58,595 nt of DNA, taken from positions 1-58,595 of IMG/VR virus record IMGVR_UViG_3300042691_004430; one strand, 5' to 3'. Positions 39,875 through 49,856 of this stretch are shown piece after piece (the first letter of the stretch is position 1; the number at the start of each line of letters is the position of its first letter). The position numbers and the translations under genes are program-made. The notes below the pieces were generated by a model, which saw only the letters and a program-made list of their open reading frames with translations, did no database searches and was not told where the DNA came from. This stretch comes from a virus.

Positions 39875-41170
39875 TTACGGAGCCGCAGGAGGGTTGTACA
39901 AGTTAACCCATCCTGCTGTAGGTACAAAACTAACATAGGACGCTATACCAACGTATACTTGAACTTGACTTGTAGTTTCATTGTAAATTATGTCACCCAA
40001 TTGCGGGGTTAATGCATTTCTTTGTGTAGTAGTTAATACTGGCAACTGAAACACACCTGCAAATATGCTAACTCTACTTGTTGCAGTTCCTGGAGTAATA
40101 TTAATACTACCAGCCGCGCCAATAGTTACATTAGACTTTCCAGGAATACCTTGTAGATCACCGTAGTAAACTGTATTTTGAACATACGAATTACTAAAAT
40201 ATCTCGAGTCTGACCCTAGGTCATAGACATTGGTTGTATCGGGTATGATACTGTTATAAAATGAAATTGCACTTTGACTTTTTATCTGTAGTGTGCTAGT
40301 GCCGCCGATGATCAATATTCCAGCGTTTGAATCAACAGTTATTGTTTCATTGGTGTCAAACAATAGATTTCCTGTACTTCTTAGTGATGTACCGGAAACT
40401 TGCCCATTTGCAGTCAACCCTCCTACTGTAATACTATTTGTAGTTGCGTTACTGCGATCTGTAATAGCATCTAGTGTATCTGCTTCGGCAGTTAGATAAT
40501 TGTTTGGGTTAGTAAGACCGTTATAAGGAGTATACCCTAGAGCATCTATAACATCTCCTGATGTTAAAGTAAAACTTGTTGTTGAAAATTGAATGCCATT
40601 TTCTGATCCATTAATTTGTAAAAACTTACCAGCCTGACCTGAATAGGTGTTGGGTGTATCAGTTAAACCAGTTAATGAAAGTTCACTTATGTATCCTTCG
40701 GGGTTAAAATCATCGTAAGGAGTATATCCTAGAGCATTAATAATATCGCTGCTAGATAGTACGGGCTTATTGTTTAAGTCGTTGTAATTTCCAGTTGTTG
40801 CAACAGTTGCTAGTACGGGCTTATTGTTTAAGTCGTTATAATTTCCAGTTGTTGCAACATTAGCAAATGCAGGAACATTATTTAAATCGTCCCAGTCTAC
40901 TAGTTCTAAGATGTTAGTATCGTTTATTCTAACCACACCTGTGACATTTAAGTTAGCGTTAGTAGAAATACTACCTGTAACAGTAACAGATCCACCTATA
41001 GTTGCGTTGCCCGATGTTTGAACAGTTGCAGAACTTATACTGTTAATCACTGATAAACTAGTAACGCCTACTAATCCGTTGCCAGTTAAATTAAGATTAT
41101 CTCCAGACGGCAATTCTTTAATTTGGTTACCCGAACTAGTGTCAACAATAAGTGGAAATCTATTTGCCAT
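39875..41170 (-). CDS. Tail fibre-like structural protein B
   Basis: A 431-residue beta-rich protein. Internal repeats are clear: ATTGNYNDLNNKPVL occurs twice, and ALGYTPYDDFNPEGY / ALGYTPYNGLTNPNNY are two copies of the GYTP fibre motif. NVYDLGSDSRYFSNSYVQNT near the end is the strand pattern typical of phage fibre tips. It lacks the shared INIG N-terminus and starts MANRFPLIVDTSSGNQIKEL, a different mounting sequence. A CGATAAATA element precedes it. Confidence 0.75.
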   Translation of the reverse strand: MANRFPLIVDTSSGNQIKELPSGDNLNLTGNGLVGVTSLSVINSISSATVQTSGNATIGGSVTVTGSISTNANLNVTGVVRINDTNILELVDWDDLNNVPAFANVATTGNYNDLNNKPVLATVATTGNYNDLNNKPVLSSSDIINALGYTPYDDFNPEGYISELSLTGLTDTPNTYSGQAGKFLQINGSENGIQFSTTSFTLTSGDVIDALGYTPYNGLTNPNNYLTAEADTLDAITDRSNATTNSITVGGLTANGQVSGTSLRSTGNLLFDTNETITVDSNAGILIIGGTSTLQIKSQSAISFYNSIIPDTTNVYDLGSDSRYFSNSYVQNTVYYGDLQGIPGKSNVTIGAAGSINITPGTATSRVSIFAGVFQLPVLTTTQRNALTPQLGDIIYNETTSQVQVYVGIASYVSFVPTAGWVNLYNPPAAP

Positions 41171-41189
41171 TTTTTATTCCTATTTTATG

Positions 41190-41198
41190 TATTTATCG
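41190..41198 (-). promoter_or_regulatory. T4 late-type promoter element
   Basis: Minus-strand CGATAAATA, 20 bases upstream of fibre gene B. Confidence 0.6.
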
Positions 41199-41202
41199 TA
41201 TC

Positions 41203-42066
41203 TTACCAAGTGTCGCCCGACCAAGCAACTCGTTTCCAAATGTTAGTGACACCGTCATGGTTTTGTGTGCAGTAGTACATATATGTACTGTCAAATGCTA
41301 CTGATCCCACGTAATCATCGCTAACACCTATACTTGTAGATGGCACCGCGGAAAGTATTCTTACATATTCCGTAATAAGAACAACGGTTTTACCACCGCT
41401 AGTATTTCCATCTCCGATTTGTACTTGCGATATTCCATCTTGGGAAACTATAAAGTTTGTATAGACGTTGTTATTATCAACTTCCCCGACAATCTTACCT
41501 GCCACACCATCTACCAGTAGTGTGCTGTCGTCAGCGAATACACTACCAGTGACATCACCATCTAGTGAAGTTTGTGGTCCTGTATAGGCAGTAATCTGTA
41601 CCGTGGCATCTGGAAATGTCAACGCTCCTGCACTATCAAATTTCCAGATTCGACTTCCGCCGACATACGTAACTTCGATTCCGGCTCCGTAGCCATCCTC
41701 CACCCAAATGTAAGTACCGTCTGTACTTTGTAACTGAGCGAGCGGTGCTTGGATATCAATAATTTCGCCTGTAGGGTTAGTTATACCATTGGCATCAAAA
41801 ACAATATTACCCAAACTGGGTATAGTCGGTTTATTGGTTAAATCATTGTAACTGCCACTGAATGTGGAATATTGACTAAGACTAACGCTGTTGCCACCAC
41901 TTATAGCTAATGTGTTTCCTACTAAAGTCAATGTTTGAGCATCAGTGTTTACTGCACGATCATACAATTCAGTAAAGTTGCTGTTGATCTTAGTAAAGGC
42001 TGTACGTAGCGGATCGCCATCGCCTTTGTTTGCACTCGACCCTATGTTAATGTTCTGCTTTGCCAT
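41203..42066 (-). CDS. Tail fibre-like structural protein C
   Basis: A 287-residue protein starting MAKQNINIGSSANKGDGDPL, then RTAFTKINSNFTELYDRA, the shared N-terminal fibre motif. The middle contains YNDLTNKPTIPSLGNIVF, also seen in protein B. The end (STYMYYCTQNHDGVTNIWKR) resembles the C-terminal sheet of fibre proteins of marine phages. Its ATG overlaps the stop of the 1862-residue gene. Confidence 0.78.
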   Translation of the reverse strand: MAKQNINIGSSANKGDGDPLRTAFTKINSNFTELYDRAVNTDAQTLTLVGNTLAISGGNSVSLSQYSTFSGSYNDLTNKPTIPSLGNIVFDANGITNPTGEIIDIQAPLAQLQSTDGTYIWVEDGYGAGIEVTYVGGSRIWKFDSAGALTFPDATVQITAYTGPQTSLDGDVTGSVFADDSTLLVDGVAGKIVGEVDNNNVYTNFIVSQDGISQVQIGDGNTSGGKTVVLITEYVRILSAVPSTSIGVSDDYVGSVAFDSTYMYYCTQNHDGVTNIWKRVAWSGDTW

Positions 42067-45000
42067 TATACTCTTCCTACTACTACTTCAACAACGCCTC
42101 TAACATCGTCTAACTTGTTAGAAACTGCTTTACCTATTACAGTACCAACACGAGGATCATTGTCAACTATGCCGTATCCTGGTATTGCACTTGTAACAAT
42201 CAAGTCACCTTTTTGTACCTTGCCAAGAACCTTAACTGGTACACGCCCTTGCAGTGCAACCCCAGTTACAAAATCGCCTTCTAATGCACTGTTCATCAAG
42301 TGCGCTGGATTGGTTGTAACAACACCTGCTACACGTCGATCGCCCTTAACATTGGTTACAGTAACTTCTTGTTCGCCACCAAACACCAGTACAGTACCGG
42401 GTTCGTATGCTACGTCAGAAAGATAGTTTTCTGCCAAGTCAGCATACAATGCTTCTGTAGCAGTACCGTTGAATGTTGTAGCATAAACAGTATTCCAACG
42501 TCTTGTACTTAGACCCAGCATCTGTCCGCTGTCTGTTGGACTGTTTAACCCAGGTATAATATTACCACCCATAGTAAGTATACCAGCAACAGTAACGTTA
42601 TTAGGAAGACCTATAGTAACTGTTCCACCTGCTTGTGCTACTGTGGTTTCGTTTGCAGTTGCAGCAAATGTCAGTGTTCCTCCTAGAGCGATACTACTTG
42701 CTGTAGTGCCATCTGTTACAGAAATGCTGCTGTTTGCAAGTTTGCTATTTGCAATTCCGCTTGTTAGTATTGATATCCATCCACTGCTAGCAGTAAATTC
42801 TGCACTGTTAAAACTAGCAAGACCTCTATCGCCTTGTGTGATTCCAGTTGCGTTTGCTCTAGTTGTGGCAGCGTTCATACTCAATTTACTTTGAGCAATT
42901 GCTGCTGATGCACTTACATCAGCATTAACAATAGATCCTGAGTTGTATTGTGCGCTTAATACACCTGCAGAATAAGTAAATGTAACGTCGCTAACCAACG
43001 GATCTGAAGAAAATGCTTCGTTGGTCCACTTGCTAGTAGATCCGTTATAAACTAAAATCTCAGCATTTGCAGGAGTTACAATTGCAACATCGTCTAGTTC
43101 TGACAATTCATCTTGTGCTGCTAGTAATCCATCAACATAATTTTTATTAACAGCATCTGTTCCAGCAGTCGGGGATCCTAGGTTAGTAATTTGATTACCA
43201 CCCATACTTAGATTGCCAGTCATAGTATCGCCGGCTTTTCTAATAGCGCCGCCGCCGATGATGTCTCCTAATAGTAGTGCATCACCGTCTCTGTCCCATC
43301 CTAAACGTTTGTTAATGTAACCTTCGACTGCGGTTTCAGTAGGTACACTATCGCCAGTTGCGTTAGTAAATGTAGTATCTGGTGAAAACTCGTTAACTCT
43401 AACACCACGTTTGAAACCAATACCGTCGATGTTTGTTAGAACAAGTGCAGCGTTAAATGTAACACGACCGGTGCCTTGGTCAACTGTAAAGAATCTACCT
43501 ACACGGAAGAAACCGTCTTGGTCAGTACTTGCAAAGAACACACGTCCTCTTACACGTTCTTGTACCTGTGCTTTGGTATTGAATCCGTTGCTATCCACTG
43601 CTTGTTCGTCAGTTACTGCGGCTTCAATTGGTGCACCGTAAATTCTATCAGGATAGTTAGAAGTGTTGTATCCACCAGTACCGATATCCAGGAAGTCATG
43701 ACTTGTTGCACGAGTAGTACTGATATTAACAGTGATATTGGCAGTTGCCCCAGTATCTAAACCTGCTTTGAGTGTGATATTGTCACCTATTGAACTGTCT
43801 GCTCTTACAGCAATACCTGTTCCAACATACGTAGGGTGAATACTGTACACATCAGTAAATGTAATAATACCTAGAGTATCACCGTTTAATCCAGATGTTC
43901 CGCTGGTATCAACAATTTCAGAATAACCTGTAATTTCAAACTGTTTGCCGCCCCAAGTAAATACCATTCCTAGTATTCTTGTTTTATCAACAGTATCGAG
44001 TCTTGCAATTACAATATTAAGATCTCCTACTGTTCTTCCAAGTGTAGTTCCACCTGTAGGAGCAGTTCCTATAGTGCTGCTAACTGTGTAGTTTACACCT
44101 AAGTTGTAACTGGCTCTATCATTGTCCACATTCAAGTCAATGTAAGAAAAGTTATCATCAACACCAACAACTGCCTGTGTACCAACAACCGGAATACCAC
44201 TAACAATTGTATTTTCAAATGCAATTGTTCTGTATGTATAAACTGGATACTCGTTAAATATAAAAGCAGTACTAGGTCTTGTTAGAACGTCTGAAGTGAT
44301 TCCGTTTACATAGAAGTTTTGTTTTGCACGATAAACTGCCAACGTGCCAAACCCAGTAAGTTCTTGGATACCAGTGTCTGCGGTTGCAACACCACTGGTT
44401 AGATCAAGTCTCCATATTTTTGCACGAATAGTACTTGTACTGTCGCACAATGAACTTACAAGGTTTGATGGAATTTCTAATCCTGTATCGGTAACGCTTA
44501 CAACTTCGTAAGGTTGATACAATCCAGTGGTATGAAGAATTTCAATTTCGCTGGCATTTAGCGGATAGTCGGTTAAGTCGTAAACATAAACAGCAACATC
44601 GTTTTCATTTGCAGTAAAGTTTCTATTTACAACTGTATATGGTGCAGTTCCTAGAGCAGTGCTGCCGCCTTCAACTATTTGATCACTAGCATTAAAACTA
44701 CCACCGGTTATGTTTTCAATATACAGTATGGTATTGCCGCCCACTACATCAAAAAATGCCAATTGACCTGTAACTGTTCCAGTTACTTGATCTTGCTTGA
44801 TATTTTCGCCAGCAGTGAGCAATGCACTTACATCGCCTGTTACTGTTACTTCTTGTTCAACTACATATATTTTTGCAGGCTGTACAAGAGGCTGTACAAG
44901 ACTTGCTACTCTTGAAACTTCGTCAGGATCGCTGCCTTCTGCAACCATACCAAACGTACCGTAACTGTTGTTACCAGTTAGTGATCGTATCTGCGAACCG

Positions 45001-47654
45001 TTGCGTGAATAATAACCTGTGTGACAATAATAAGTAAACACACTTACAAGTTCTGATAATGCGTTGTTTGTTGCAATTACACCATAACCTAAATCATTGA
45101 TTTGTGTGTAGTCGTTTGCAAGCATACTCTTGTTACCAGAACCCTGGAGAACAGTATCTATTTCCCCAAGAGCACTATCAACCATGTTGTCTAAACCAAT
45201 GCCGTTGTTGCTGGTTTCATCAAGGATAAGTGTCGCTGTAGCAAGACCAGCACCGTCGTTGGGCACATAATTGGCAATTGCATTAACTTGATATCTTGCA
45301 CCATTAATAAAGAACGAACACGGAGTTCTAGGTTTTCTAATACCAAGTCCACTTGTTGCAGGTGCTTCGATTTGTAGTGTAAAGTTGTCGTCTTTGTCTA
45401 CAATAGTAATTGGCATGTTGTAAACATAACCGTCAATAAACATACCACCGCGGAATGCCTTGCGATTCAAACTTCCGCTAAAACTAGTACAAGTTTGTGC
45501 ATATGGTGATCTAGTTAAAATACTACCAGTTGGATCCAACGCCATCATAAATCCACCATGACGTTGACCAGTAATATTACGTAACAGTGTGGCGTCGTTC
45601 ATTAAGAAGACATCCATTTCGTTGTTGTTCTTTGGCGTACTATTTGGGTTACTTGGATCTGTTAGATAGTGATAACCATAATAACCAATTGTTGAACTGT
45701 CACTAGGATCAACATGCATATCGCCGCCTGTTGCAGTAGTTAACCCGTCGATTGTAGCATCTCTATAGAAATAAGTTCTAGCATGTATCGAAGTCGACAC
45801 ACCTGCTGCTGGACGAATAATCACACGACGGAATTCATCACCCTTGATAGATACGTTTTCAGGAACACGTATTGGTAGTTGTTCATCGTAAATTCCAGAT
45901 TCGACTCTGATTGCAATTTGATCTCTTTTTACAAAGTTTGCATATTCAAGTTCTTCATTGGCAACAAATTCTTTGGTGTCAACTAATTGAAGTTGCACAG
46001 TATCATATGTTGGTGCACCAACAGTATCGGCACCTCTTTGATAAGTTACAACCTGTCCAACTGCACCAGATGTTTTACCTCTAATTAACTTTCCTGGAAT
46101 AATGTCGACATTTGGGTTAGCAATACTTGGATTTCCTGACTGTGTGGTGTACTTGTCAGGACCACTGAATACAAAGATAGTATAATAGTTTGATGATTCA
46201 ACTAAACTTGGGTCAGCAACTGCTGGGTTAATCATTGCAAGAACATCATCAAATCTGTTTGATGCTGCTGTATACCAAGGATTTGATATAGTTCCTAGTG
46301 CAGTTGCAATTTCAGCAAGCATTCTTGTTTTCGCTCTTTGTATTGCATATGCAGTTTCAGTATATTGACCTTGACTGCTAATTGCAAATTCAGCACTTGG
46401 ATTCGAAAAGTATCTTAAACCTGCGTAGCGTGATAGATAATTATGTTTTATCAATCCTGTGCTTGCACCAATATCGAGTTTGATAGAATCTAAAATTAAA
46501 CCTAGATCTCTGCGGCAAATAGACTCTGTATAGATAAATGTAGGATATTCATCGGCAATATCAGCAATTACATCATCAATAATACCAGACTTTTCCAGTG
46601 CAATAGTATCGTAAACTGTTTCCTGATCGCCACTGATTGAATATCCAAACGGATTACCAGATGTGTCTGTAGCAACAATATACGAAGTTGGTTCATCTAA
46701 ACCATCTGTGTATGTAATATCCATAACATATGGTCCAAGGTCGACTGGCGATGCTTCTTGAATTCTTTCTGCTTTAGCACAAGCCGCAGCAATACTTGCA
46801 AATGAGTATGCTTCACTTCTGCCTTGTTTTCCGGGCGGGGTAGTTAATTGGTCATCACTGCCATTTTTAGTAACAAACAAATTAACAGTTGACGAATACG
46901 ATGTACTGTCTACATAAAACTTTGTTGCTGCTTGGAGATCTGCGGTACTGTTTGGAGTACCAAAACCCTGGAATGGAAATGGATGGTCCGAAAGTGTTAG
47001 AGCACCGGTCATAGTGTCCCCAGACTTCTTTACCACTTCTTGTACACGAGGTACTTGTGTACCACTTGCGCCTGCAGGAACATTTAATGCTCCGGTCATA
47101 GTATCGCCGGTAACATTTATATATTTGTTATCTGCATATCCTTTGGTTATTACTAGATTTGCGGTAGTAATAGGATCTCCAGGATGTGCAGCGTTCCAGT
47201 CTGTTACAAGAGTGCCAATTGTGGCATCGTTTGTTAACAAGTTTTGTGTTGTATTATTATATGCTGCTACAGAACCTAATTGTAATGGATTGGTAGTTTC
47301 TGGTGACGGATCGTCTGCAAGTTTGGTATTAACTGCACGGACAACAAGTTTATTGTCAACAACGTTAAATGCTATGGTGTTGGCGGTATCCAACGGATTG
47401 TTTGTTCCTGCATCAGAAACTAAATCATAAAAGTCAACTCCTGTGCCATCTTGTTTAACTAAAACAACTTTGCCTTCGTTACCCAAGTAGGTATCTGGTG
47501 TATCGTTTAGTGTTGTAAATCCAATTTGACCACCTAGACCAAAAACTGCATAAAGTTCGCCGAAGTTTTCATTTACTTTGCGAAACGACTCACGAATACT
47601 GTCGCCTGTGCCGTCATTGCCCTCTACGCCGATATTGACTTCTTGTTTTGCCAT
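42066..47654 (-). CDS. Giant tail fibre protein, 1862 aa
   Basis: The largest gene here. The N-terminus MAKQEVNIGVEGNDGTGDSI, then RESFRKVNENFGELYAVFGL, is the shared mounting motif. Two GDTMTGAL(N/T) repeats near 180-220 and another GDTMTGNLSMGG near 1490 are fibre repeat elements. A beta-helix-like middle follows (IRVESGIYDEQLPIRVPENV resembles pectate-lyase-type repeats). The C-terminal 150 residues (RRWNTVYATTFNGTA, ADLAENYLSDVAYEPGTVLV) match an intramolecular-chaperone/peptidase G2-like ending of marine phage fibres. It probably binds the host surface. Confidence 0.85.
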   Translation of the reverse strand: MAKQEVNIGVEGNDGTGDSIRESFRKVNENFGELYAVFGLGGQIGFTTLNDTPDTYLGNEGKVVLVKQDGTGVDFYDLVSDAGTNNPLDTANTIAFNVVDNKLVVRAVNTKLADDPSPETTNPLQLGSVAAYNNTTQNLLTNDATIGTLVTDWNAAHPGDPITTANLVITKGYADNKYINVTGDTMTGALNVPAGASGTQVPRVQEVVKKSGDTMTGALTLSDHPFPFQGFGTPNSTADLQAATKFYVDSTSYSSTVNLFVTKNGSDDQLTTPPGKQGRSEAYSFASIAAACAKAERIQEASPVDLGPYVMDITYTDGLDEPTSYIVATDTSGNPFGYSISGDQETVYDTIALEKSGIIDDVIADIADEYPTFIYTESICRRDLGLILDSIKLDIGASTGLIKHNYLSRYAGLRYFSNPSAEFAISSQGQYTETAYAIQRAKTRMLAEIATALGTISNPWYTAASNRFDDVLAMINPAVADPSLVESSNYYTIFVFSGPDKYTTQSGNPSIANPNVDIIPGKLIRGKTSGAVGQVVTYQRGADTVGAPTYDTVQLQLVDTKEFVANEELEYANFVKRDQIAIRVESGIYDEQLPIRVPENVSIKGDEFRRVIIRPAAGVSTSIHARTYFYRDATIDGLTTATGGDMHVDPSDSSTIGYYGYHYLTDPSNPNSTPKNNNEMDVFLMNDATLLRNITGQRHGGFMMALDPTGSILTRSPYAQTCTSFSGSLNRKAFRGGMFIDGYVYNMPITIVDKDDNFTLQIEAPATSGLGIRKPRTPCSFFINGARYQVNAIANYVPNDGAGLATATLILDETSNNGIGLDNMVDSALGEIDTVLQGSGNKSMLANDYTQINDLGYGVIATNNALSELVSVFTYYCHTGYYSRNGSQIRSLTGNNSYGTFGMVAEGSDPDEVSRVASLVQPLVQPAKIYVVEQEVTVTGDVSALLTAGENIKQDQVTGTVTGQLAFFDVVGGNTILYIENITGGSFNASDQIVEGGSTALGTAPYTVVNRNFTANENDVAVYVYDLTDYPLNASEIEILHTTGLYQPYEVVSVTDTGLEIPSNLVSSLCDSTSTIRAKIWRLDLTSGVATADTGIQELTGFGTLAVYRAKQNFYVNGITSDVLTRPSTAFIFNEYPVYTYRTIAFENTIVSGIPVVGTQAVVGVDDNFSYIDLNVDNDRASYNLGVNYTVSSTIGTAPTGGTTLGRTVGDLNIVIARLDTVDKTRILGMVFTWGGKQFEITGYSEIVDTSGTSGLNGDTLGIITFTDVYSIHPTYVGTGIAVRADSSIGDNITLKAGLDTGATANITVNISTTRATSHDFLDIGTGGYNTSNYPDRIYGAPIEAAVTDEQAVDSNGFNTKAQVQERVRGRVFFASTDQDGFFRVGRFFTVDQGTGRVTFNAALVLTNIDGIGFKRGVRVNEFSPDTTFTNATGDSVPTETAVEGYINKRLGWDRDGDALLLGDIIGGGAIRKAGDTMTGNLSMGGNQITNLGSPTAGTDAVNKNYVDGLLAAQDELSELDDVAIVTPANAEILVYNGSTSKWTNEAFSSDPLVSDVTFTYSAGVLSAQYNSGSIVNADVSASAAIAQSKLSMNAATTRANATGITQGDRGLASFNSAEFTASSGWISILTSGIANSKLANSSISVTDGTTASSIALGGTLTFAATANETTVAQAGGTVTIGLPNNVTVAGILTMGGNIIPGLNSPTDSGQMLGLSTRRWNTVYATTFNGTATEALYADLAENYLSDVAYEPGTVLVFGGEQEVTVTNVKGDRRVAGVVTTNPAHLMNSALEGDFVTGVALQGRVPVKVLGKVQKGDLIVTSAIPGYGIVDNDPRVGTVIGKAVSNKLDDVRGVVEVVVGRV

Positions 47655-47666
47655 ATTTCTACTCCA

Positions 47667-48032
47667 TTAAATAGCAGGTACTGCTAATTTATCCATATCA
47701 AAATTTACACTCACACCACAACCACAACTGCTCTTGGCATTTGGATTGCGAATTTCAAAATTGCTGCCTACTAGACTGCGAATGTAATCTACTTCAGTTC
47801 CTATTAAAAACATAAGGCTGTGTGAGCCTACTACAAATCTACCAGCGTTATCTGTGTGTATAACAACGTCGTTGGGTTCTAGATCTGACGGATGTGCTAC
47901 AGTTCCCCAATCATATTCAAACCCTGCACAGCCACCACCACGTAGATTCAAACTAATTGCATAGCAATTGTTTTCCTTGCATAGCATATCGATTTGTTTT
48001 TTAGCAGATTCTGTAAGAGTGCAAACTTCCAT
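47667..48032 (-). CDS. IscA/ErpA-type Fe-S carrier protein
   Basis: A 121-residue HesB/IscA-family protein with the three conserved cysteines: GGGCAGFEY near 32-40 and SSCGCGVSV near 100-108. AISLNLRGGGCAGFEYDW and VVGSHSLMFLIGTEVDYI are typical strands. Such carriers deliver Fe-S clusters to client enzymes; in this window the radical SAM protein is an obvious client. It has a late-type element (CTATAAATA) upstream. Confidence 0.88.
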   Translation of the reverse strand: MEVCTLTESAKKQIDMLCKENNCYAISLNLRGGGCAGFEYDWGTVAHPSDLEPNDVVIHTDNAGRFVVGSHSLMFLIGTEVDYIRSLVGSNFEIRNPNAKSSCGCGVSVNFDMDKLAVPAI

Positions 48033-48048
48033 AACATTCCCTTTCTAA

Positions 48049-48057
48049 TATTTATAG
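48049..48057 (-). promoter_or_regulatory. T4 late-type promoter element
   Basis: Minus-strand CTATAAATA contains the exact T4 late consensus TATAAATA, 17 bases upstream of the IscA-like gene. Confidence 0.6.
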
Positions 48058-48093
48058 GTATTTTTTATAATCTTAATGTAACTAAATACATAT

Positions 48094-48381
48094 ATGTTTA
48101 TCAAACAAAGCATAGTCGAAACCTCACACGTGAGAAAAAGCAAGTCCGGTGTTGAACATACCTACACACGCAAGAAAACTGTTGTTCACTTTAGATGTGA
48201 TAACTGCGGTGAAGAATTCACACGTGAAAGAGGATCTATGGATCCCAAGCGATTAAGCAATAATTATTTTCACGTATGTTCTGAGTGCGATATAAAAAAA
48301 TTCGCCCAACGCAAGGGCGTTGAGCGTAAACGTGTATGGACATTAAATGCCAGTTCAGATTTGCCTATTAGCAAACTTTAA
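48094..48381 (+). CDS. Zinc-ribbon protein, plus strand
   Basis: A 95-residue basic protein. VVHFRCDNCGEEFTRERGSM and FHVCSECDIKKFAQRKGVER give two CxxC knuckles 24 residues apart, a zinc ribbon. It is one of two plus-strand genes, divergent from the IscA-like gene and convergent with the next one. ACTAAATA (48081-48088) just before the ATG resembles a late element. It could bind nucleic acid. A T4 homologue cannot be named. Confidence 0.72.
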   Translation: MFIKQSIVETSHVRKSKSGVEHTYTRKKTVVHFRCDNCGEEFTRERGSMDPKRLSNNYFHVCSECDIKKFAQRKGVERKRVWTLNASSDLPISKL

Positions 48382-48659
48382 TCAGAACGTCTATTAAATG
48401 CTTGTATTGCTGTTTTGCGTTCGTTGCTTTCAATTCGTAGTTTACGTTCTAATGTGGCTAGTCTAGCATCTTGCTCTCTAACCTTCTGTTCAAGACTTTG
48501 AACATACTTTTGTGTAGGCACACTACGTTCGACACCATCTTCGCCGAGTATAGAATAGTGGTCAGCGCCTTGTCCGCGCAAACCACCTAGTACACGATTG
48601 GTGTTTTTTGTTTCCTGTGACGGTCTGTTGCCGCCATACATGCGATTTAAATAACTCAT
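48378..48659 (-). CDS. Hypothetical phage protein with coiled coil, 93 aa
   Basis: A 93-residue protein starting MSYLNRMYGGNRPSQETKN. I chose this ATG because a late-type element lies just upstream, and the longer frame runs into uvdE. The second half forms a coiled coil (SLEQKVREQDARLATLERKL). It overlaps the plus-strand zinc-ribbon gene by four bases. Function unknown; expression with structural genes is likely. Confidence 0.65.
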   Translation of the reverse strand: MSYLNRMYGGNRPSQETKNTNRVLGGLRGQGADHYSILGEDGVERSVPTQKYVQSLEQKVREQDARLATLERKLRIESNERKTAIQAFNRRSD

Positions 48660-48663
48660 ACAG

Positions 48664-48672
48664 TATTTATTT
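48664..48672 (-). promoter_or_regulatory. Late-type promoter element
   Basis: Minus-strand AAATAAATA, five bases upstream of the ATG at 48659, over the last codons of uvdE. It resembles the late element but is less exact than the CGATAAATA sites. Confidence 0.4.
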
Positions 48673-49683
48673 TTTAGACTGTTCAAACAACTCAATAGAG
48701 GCAAGATTTTTGCACTTTGCCTCTACCATAATGTCTGCCCACGTCCAATGACTCAATGCCCAATCATTACATGCTGTATTCCAACAATAATCACTGTGTG
48801 CTCTTAGTTTGGCTTTTTTGTATCCACTTTCGAGCAGTGTTGCCATGTCTGGTCGTACACTTGTATCAAAATTCTGTAATACATCTTCACGGCTAATGCT
48901 ATAATGCATAGCAGGACGTACACCGCGCCAACTATCAACAATGCGTTCAATACGACTGTCATCGGGCTCGATGTATTCACCTGTCTTGACCCAATGGTGA
49001 TGAATGTCCAGCACCAATGCTACATGATCAGCAAGTTCTAGGCTTGCGTCGAGTCCCCAGGAGTTTTCGTCGTTTTCGATAGTAATACAGTTTCTTGCCT
49101 CTGGAGACAGTCTTGGAAGTACGTCGATGATACCGGCTGGACCTTTTCTACCGGAGATGTGGACGTTACACTTGAAGTCTTGCCAACTCTTACCGTAGCC
49201 CATCCACCTGATGAGATTCGCATGATATTCAAACTCCTCAATACTACGTTCTACAATTTCCGGATTCTCACTGGCCAACACAGTAAACTGACCAGGATGC
49301 ATACTGACTCTTACATCCAATGCTCTAGCAGTTTCGCCAACCATTCCGTAGTGTTTTTCGCAGTATGCAACTACGTCTGGCTTGCCCCAAAAATAACTCC
49401 AACTGGCCTCAGTAGCACAAGGAAGTTGATTACTACCCAGTCGCACCATTCTAAGTTCAGGAGCCAAACTGCCTACATATTCCACTAGCCGTTTTGCTGC
49501 GTCAGCGTTATGTTCCATGATGTCCCAAAGACGTTGTTCAGCAACATCACGAGTTTGTCTGTTGAGCCATGCAACAGTTGTGCATTTTTCTGTTAAAGGA
49601 CGTTGTAATTCTTCAAGCAATTTAGGCTTGAGTGTTTGATCCTCATGAAGATATTTACAAGCAAATCCTATACGTTTGTGCAT
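48667..49683 (-). CDS. uvsE: UV damage endonuclease (UvdE/UvsE family)
   Basis: A 338-residue TIM-barrel endonuclease starting MHKRIGFACKYLHEDQ; the ATG overlaps the previous stop. Metal-binding segments are visible: VSMHPGQFTVLASENPEIVE, CNVHISGRKG, CITIENDENSWGLDASLELA, ALVLDIHHHWVKTGEYIEPD, and AKLRAHSDYCWN. UvdE nicks DNA next to UV photoproducts and abasic sites, starting repair. Useful for a sunlit marine phage. Confidence 0.92.
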   Translation of the reverse strand: MHKRIGFACKYLHEDQTLKPKLLEELQRPLTEKCTTVAWLNRQTRDVAEQRLWDIMEHNADAAKRLVEYVGSLAPELRMVRLGSNQLPCATEASWSYFWGKPDVVAYCEKHYGMVGETARALDVRVSMHPGQFTVLASENPEIVERSIEEFEYHANLIRWMGYGKSWQDFKCNVHISGRKGPAGIIDVLPRLSPEARNCITIENDENSWGLDASLELADHVALVLDIHHHWVKTGEYIEPDDSRIERIVDSWRGVRPAMHYSISREDVLQNFDTSVRPDMATLLESGYKKAKLRAHSDYCWNTACNDWALSHWTWADIMVEAKCKNLASIELFEQSKK

Positions 49684-49850
49684 TCTAGTTCCTCTCGCCA
49701 AACAATAATGTTGGCAGTATACTCTGTTACATTCCAATTGTTAGGATCGCCAAATTTTGAACGAGTTCTAATCAATACTTCATCTTTGGTCTCGCCGTAC
49801 TCGTAGCCGAGGAACGTAAGACCTGCATATATCATGTATGTTCTTATCAT
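49668..49850 (-). CDS. Small hypothetical protein, 60 aa
   Basis: A 60-residue protein starting MIRTYMIYAGLTFLGYEYGE and ending NIIVWREELECTNV. An alternative Met at 49952 would add 34 residues that overlap the glycosyltransferase gene; I chose the shorter form because a sigma70-like promoter lies between the two. That promoter leaves only a few bases of leader, so the start stays uncertain. Function unknown. Confidence 0.5.
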   Translation of the reverse strand: MIRTYMIYAGLTFLGYEYGETKDEVLIRTRSKFGDPNNWNVTEYTANIIVWREELECTNV

Positions 49851-49856
49851 GCTTTC

